13,338 nucleotides of DNA from Rubrivivax sp. GTDB lineage: Bacteria; Pseudomonadota; Gammaproteobacteria; Burkholderiales; Burkholderiaceae_C. The notes beneath the pieces are model-generated. The model was not told where the DNA came from. It searched no databases and saw only the letters and a list, made by a program, of their open reading frames with translations. Positions 11,967 through 13,338 of the stretch are shown one piece after another. Every line of letters starts with the position of its first letter. Position 1 is the first letter of the stretch. Both the position numbers and the translations under genes were made by a program. The stretch lies in NCBI GenBank assembly GCA_030693565.1, contig JAUYAJ010000218.1:1-13338 (forward strand). The letters are read 5' to 3'.

Positions 11967-12470
11967 ATGACCAAGACCGTACAACTCGACACCAGCGCCG
12001 GCAGCCTGCGCATCGAACTCGACGACGAGAAGGCGCCGGCCAGCGTCGCCAACTTCCTCAGCTACGTGGCCAGTGGCCACTACAGCGGCACCGTGCTCCA
12101 CCGCGTCATCAAGGGCTTCATGGTCCAGGGCGGCGGCTTCGAGGTCGGCATGAAACAAAAGCCGACGCAGGCGCCGATCGCCATCGAAGCCAACAACGGC
12201 CTCAAGAACAAGCACTACACGCTGGCGATGGCGCGCACCTCGGACCCGCATTCGGCGACCGCGCAGTTCTTCATCAATGCCGCCGACAACGCCTTCCTCG
12301 ACTTCAGCGCCGAGAACAACCAGGGCTGGGGCTACGCCGTGTTCGGCCGCGTCGTCGAAGGCATGGACATCGTCGACGCCATCGAGCGCGTGCGCACCGG
12401 CTCCAAAGGCGGCCATGGCGACGTGCCGGTCGACGACGTCGTCATCACCAGCGCCCAAGAGATCGTCTGA
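11967..12470 (+). CDS. ppiB: Cytoplasmic peptidyl-prolyl cis-trans isomerase (cyclophilin type)
   Basis: A cytoplasmic cyclophilin of 167 aa with no signal peptide, starting MTKTVQLDTSAGSLRIELDD. The active-site stretch reads LHRVIKGFMVQGGGFEVGM: the catalytic Arg46 is kept, but the usual FHRV has Leu44 instead of Phe. GLKNKHYTLAMART, SATAQFFINAADNAFLDF and QGWGYAVFGRVVEGMDIVDAI are close to E. coli PpiB. It starts 1 nt after the ppiA stop, with only a weak purine stretch (GTAGAGAA) before it, so translation probably depends on ppiA. Its stop TGA overlaps the lpxH ATG by one base. The two adjacent cyclophilins share the same core, so they probably arose by an old duplication with gain or loss of the export signal. 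Confidence 0.95.
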   Translation: MTKTVQLDTSAGSLRIELDDEKAPASVANFLSYVASGHYSGTVLHRVIKGFMVQGGGFEVGMKQKPTQAPIAIEANNGLKNKHYTLAMARTSDPHSATAQFFINAADNAFLDFSAENNQGWGYAVFGRVVEGMDIVDAIERVRTGSKGGHGDVPVDDVVITSAQEIV

Positions 12471-13267
12471 TGGACGCGGCCGGCGCCGCTGCCGCGCCGG
12501 CCTGGCAGGTGTTCGACGCGCCGGCACACTGGCAGCGCATCGACCTGCTGTCCGACCTGCACCTGTGCGCGGCGCTGCCGCTCACCTTCGACGCCTGGGC
12601 CACGCACTTGCTGCACAGCCCGGCCGACGCCGTCTTCATGCTCGGCGACGTCTTCGAGGCCTGGGTCGGCGACGACGCCCGTGACCAGCCCTTCGAGCGC
12701 CGCTGCGTCGAGGTGATGGCAGCAGCGGCGCAGCAGCGCACGCTGGCCTTCATGGTCGGCAACCGCGACTTCCTGCTCGGCGCCGAGATGCGCCGCGCCT
12801 GCGGCCTCGTCGAACTGGCCGACCCCACGCTGCTGACGCTGGCCGGCCGCCGCGTGCTGCTGACCCATGGCGACGCGCTGTGCCTGGCCGACACCGAGTA
12901 CCAGGACTTCCGCCGCCAGGTGCGCAGCAGCGACTGGCAGCAAGCCTTCCTGGCCCAGCCGCTGGCGCAGCGCTTGCAGATCGCCGCCGAGATGCGCCGG
13001 CGCAGCGAGTCGCGCCGGCGTTATGACGGCGACAGCGCCGCCGATGTCGACGCGCCGACCGCCCTGCGCTGGCTGCAGGCCGCCGGCGCCGCCGACATGG
13101 TGCACGGCCACACCCACCGGCCCGGCCGCCATGCGCTGGCGCCGGGCTTTACCCGCCATGTGCTGAGCGACTGGGACCTGGACCACGCCAGCCCGGTACG
13201 CGCCGACCTGCTGCGCCTGAGCGTGGCCGGCATCGAGCGGCTGGCGCCGGCTGGCACCGCACCCTGA
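12470..13267 (+). CDS. lpxH: UDP-2,3-diacylglucosamine diphosphatase
   Basis: LpxH cleaves UDP-2,3-diacylglucosamine to lipid X and UMP, the fourth step of lipid A synthesis, at the inner face of the inner membrane. It has 265 aa, slightly longer than E. coli LpxH (240) owing to an Ala-rich N-terminus and C-terminal tail. All calcineurin-like metal ligands are present: Asp29 and His31 (SDLHL), Asp60 (LGDVFEAWVGDD), Asn98 (VGNRDF), His133 (LTHGDALCLADTEYQDFR), and His212 and His214 (VHGHTHRPG). GDVFEAWVGDD and the absence of an LpxI-type fold support LpxH. The ATG overlaps the ppiB stop (TGATG), and the stop overlaps the next start in the same way, indicating translational coupling across the operon. 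Confidence 0.96.
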   Translation: MDAAGAAAAPAWQVFDAPAHWQRIDLLSDLHLCAALPLTFDAWATHLLHSPADAVFMLGDVFEAWVGDDARDQPFERRCVEVMAAAAQQRTLAFMVGNRDFLLGAEMRRACGLVELADPTLLTLAGRRVLLTHGDALCLADTEYQDFRRQVRSSDWQQAFLAQPLAQRLQIAAEMRRRSESRRRYDGDSAADVDAPTALRWLQAAGAADMVHGHTHRPGRHALAPGFTRHVLSDWDLDHASPVRADLLRLSVAGIERLAPAGTAP

Positions 13268-13338
13268 TGCTGGCGCGCGGCCTGGCCTGGTGGGCGGCGC
13301 GGCGCGATCGCGCCGCCGTCGCCCGGCGCCCGATTCCC
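13267..13338 (+). CDS. Start of a gene resembling the M90-family peptidase MtfA (truncated by window end)
   Basis: An ATG overlaps the lpxH stop (TGATG) and opens a frame that is still open at the window edge. The 24 visible residues are MLARGLAWWAARRDRAAVARR then PIP. The RR...ARRPIP opening recalls the N-terminus of betaproteobacterial MtfA-like zinc peptidases (M90), which usually continue into a DALW motif. The catalytic HExxH lies outside the window, so this is recognition from a short stretch only. The tight coupling argues that it is a real gene even if the family guess is wrong. Confidence 0.5.
   Translation, partial: MLARGLAWWAARRDRAAVARRPIP

Overview
The window looks like chromosomal core DNA from a high-GC betaproteobacterium of the order Burkholderiales, most likely the Rubrivivax/Leptothrix/Ideonella group. 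This rests on the protein sequences, the GC-rich codon usage and the gene order cysS - DNA glycosylase - accA - tilS - lysC - tRNA-Ser, with ppiA-ppiB-lpxH facing the other way. The order assignment is inferred from recognition, not from a search. I see no mobile element, phage gene, CRISPR array or transposase.

Layout from left to right. (1) 1-269 is the C-terminal end of an unrecognised protein with a membrane helix. (2) 401-2791 is a chemoreceptor with a NIT-like periplasmic helical domain and an unusual cytoplasmic Cache domain after its signalling domain. (3) 2831-4540, on the minus strand and convergent with it, is formate-tetrahydrofolate ligase (fhs). (4) Divergent from fhs, 4642-5235 is a small membrane-anchored Mrr-like protein whose nuclease motif looks degenerate. 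(5) 5302-5392, minus strand, is a tRNA-Ser with anticodon GCU, followed by a clear intrinsic terminator. (6) 5442-11235 is a minus-strand housekeeping cluster, transcribed in the order cysS, AlkA-type glycosylase, accA, tilS, lysC. Gaps of 3, 27 and 3 nt link the first four genes, and lysC and the tRNA each appear to have their own promoter. (7) 11393-13338 is a plus-strand operon of ppiA, ppiB and lpxH, then the start of a gene resembling mtfA, with gaps of 1 nt or overlaps of 1 nt.

The genes serve basic functions. CysS, TilS and tRNA-Ser act in decoding and charging. AccA feeds fatty acid synthesis and LpxH feeds lipid A synthesis. LysC opens the aspartate-family and diaminopimelate pathways. 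Fhs supplies one-carbon units, PpiA and PpiB assist folding, and the glycosylase repairs alkylated DNA. The chemoreceptor and the Mrr-like protein are the accessory parts.

The observations I rate highest are the tRNA-Ser anticodon loop, which lacks the near-universal U33 and has C rather than a purine at position 37; the receptor's C-terminal Cache domain; the S-A-R sequence where the Mrr-like protein should carry Q/E-x-K; and a shared extended -10 box recurring at four putative promoters. I found no convincing new multi-gene system.
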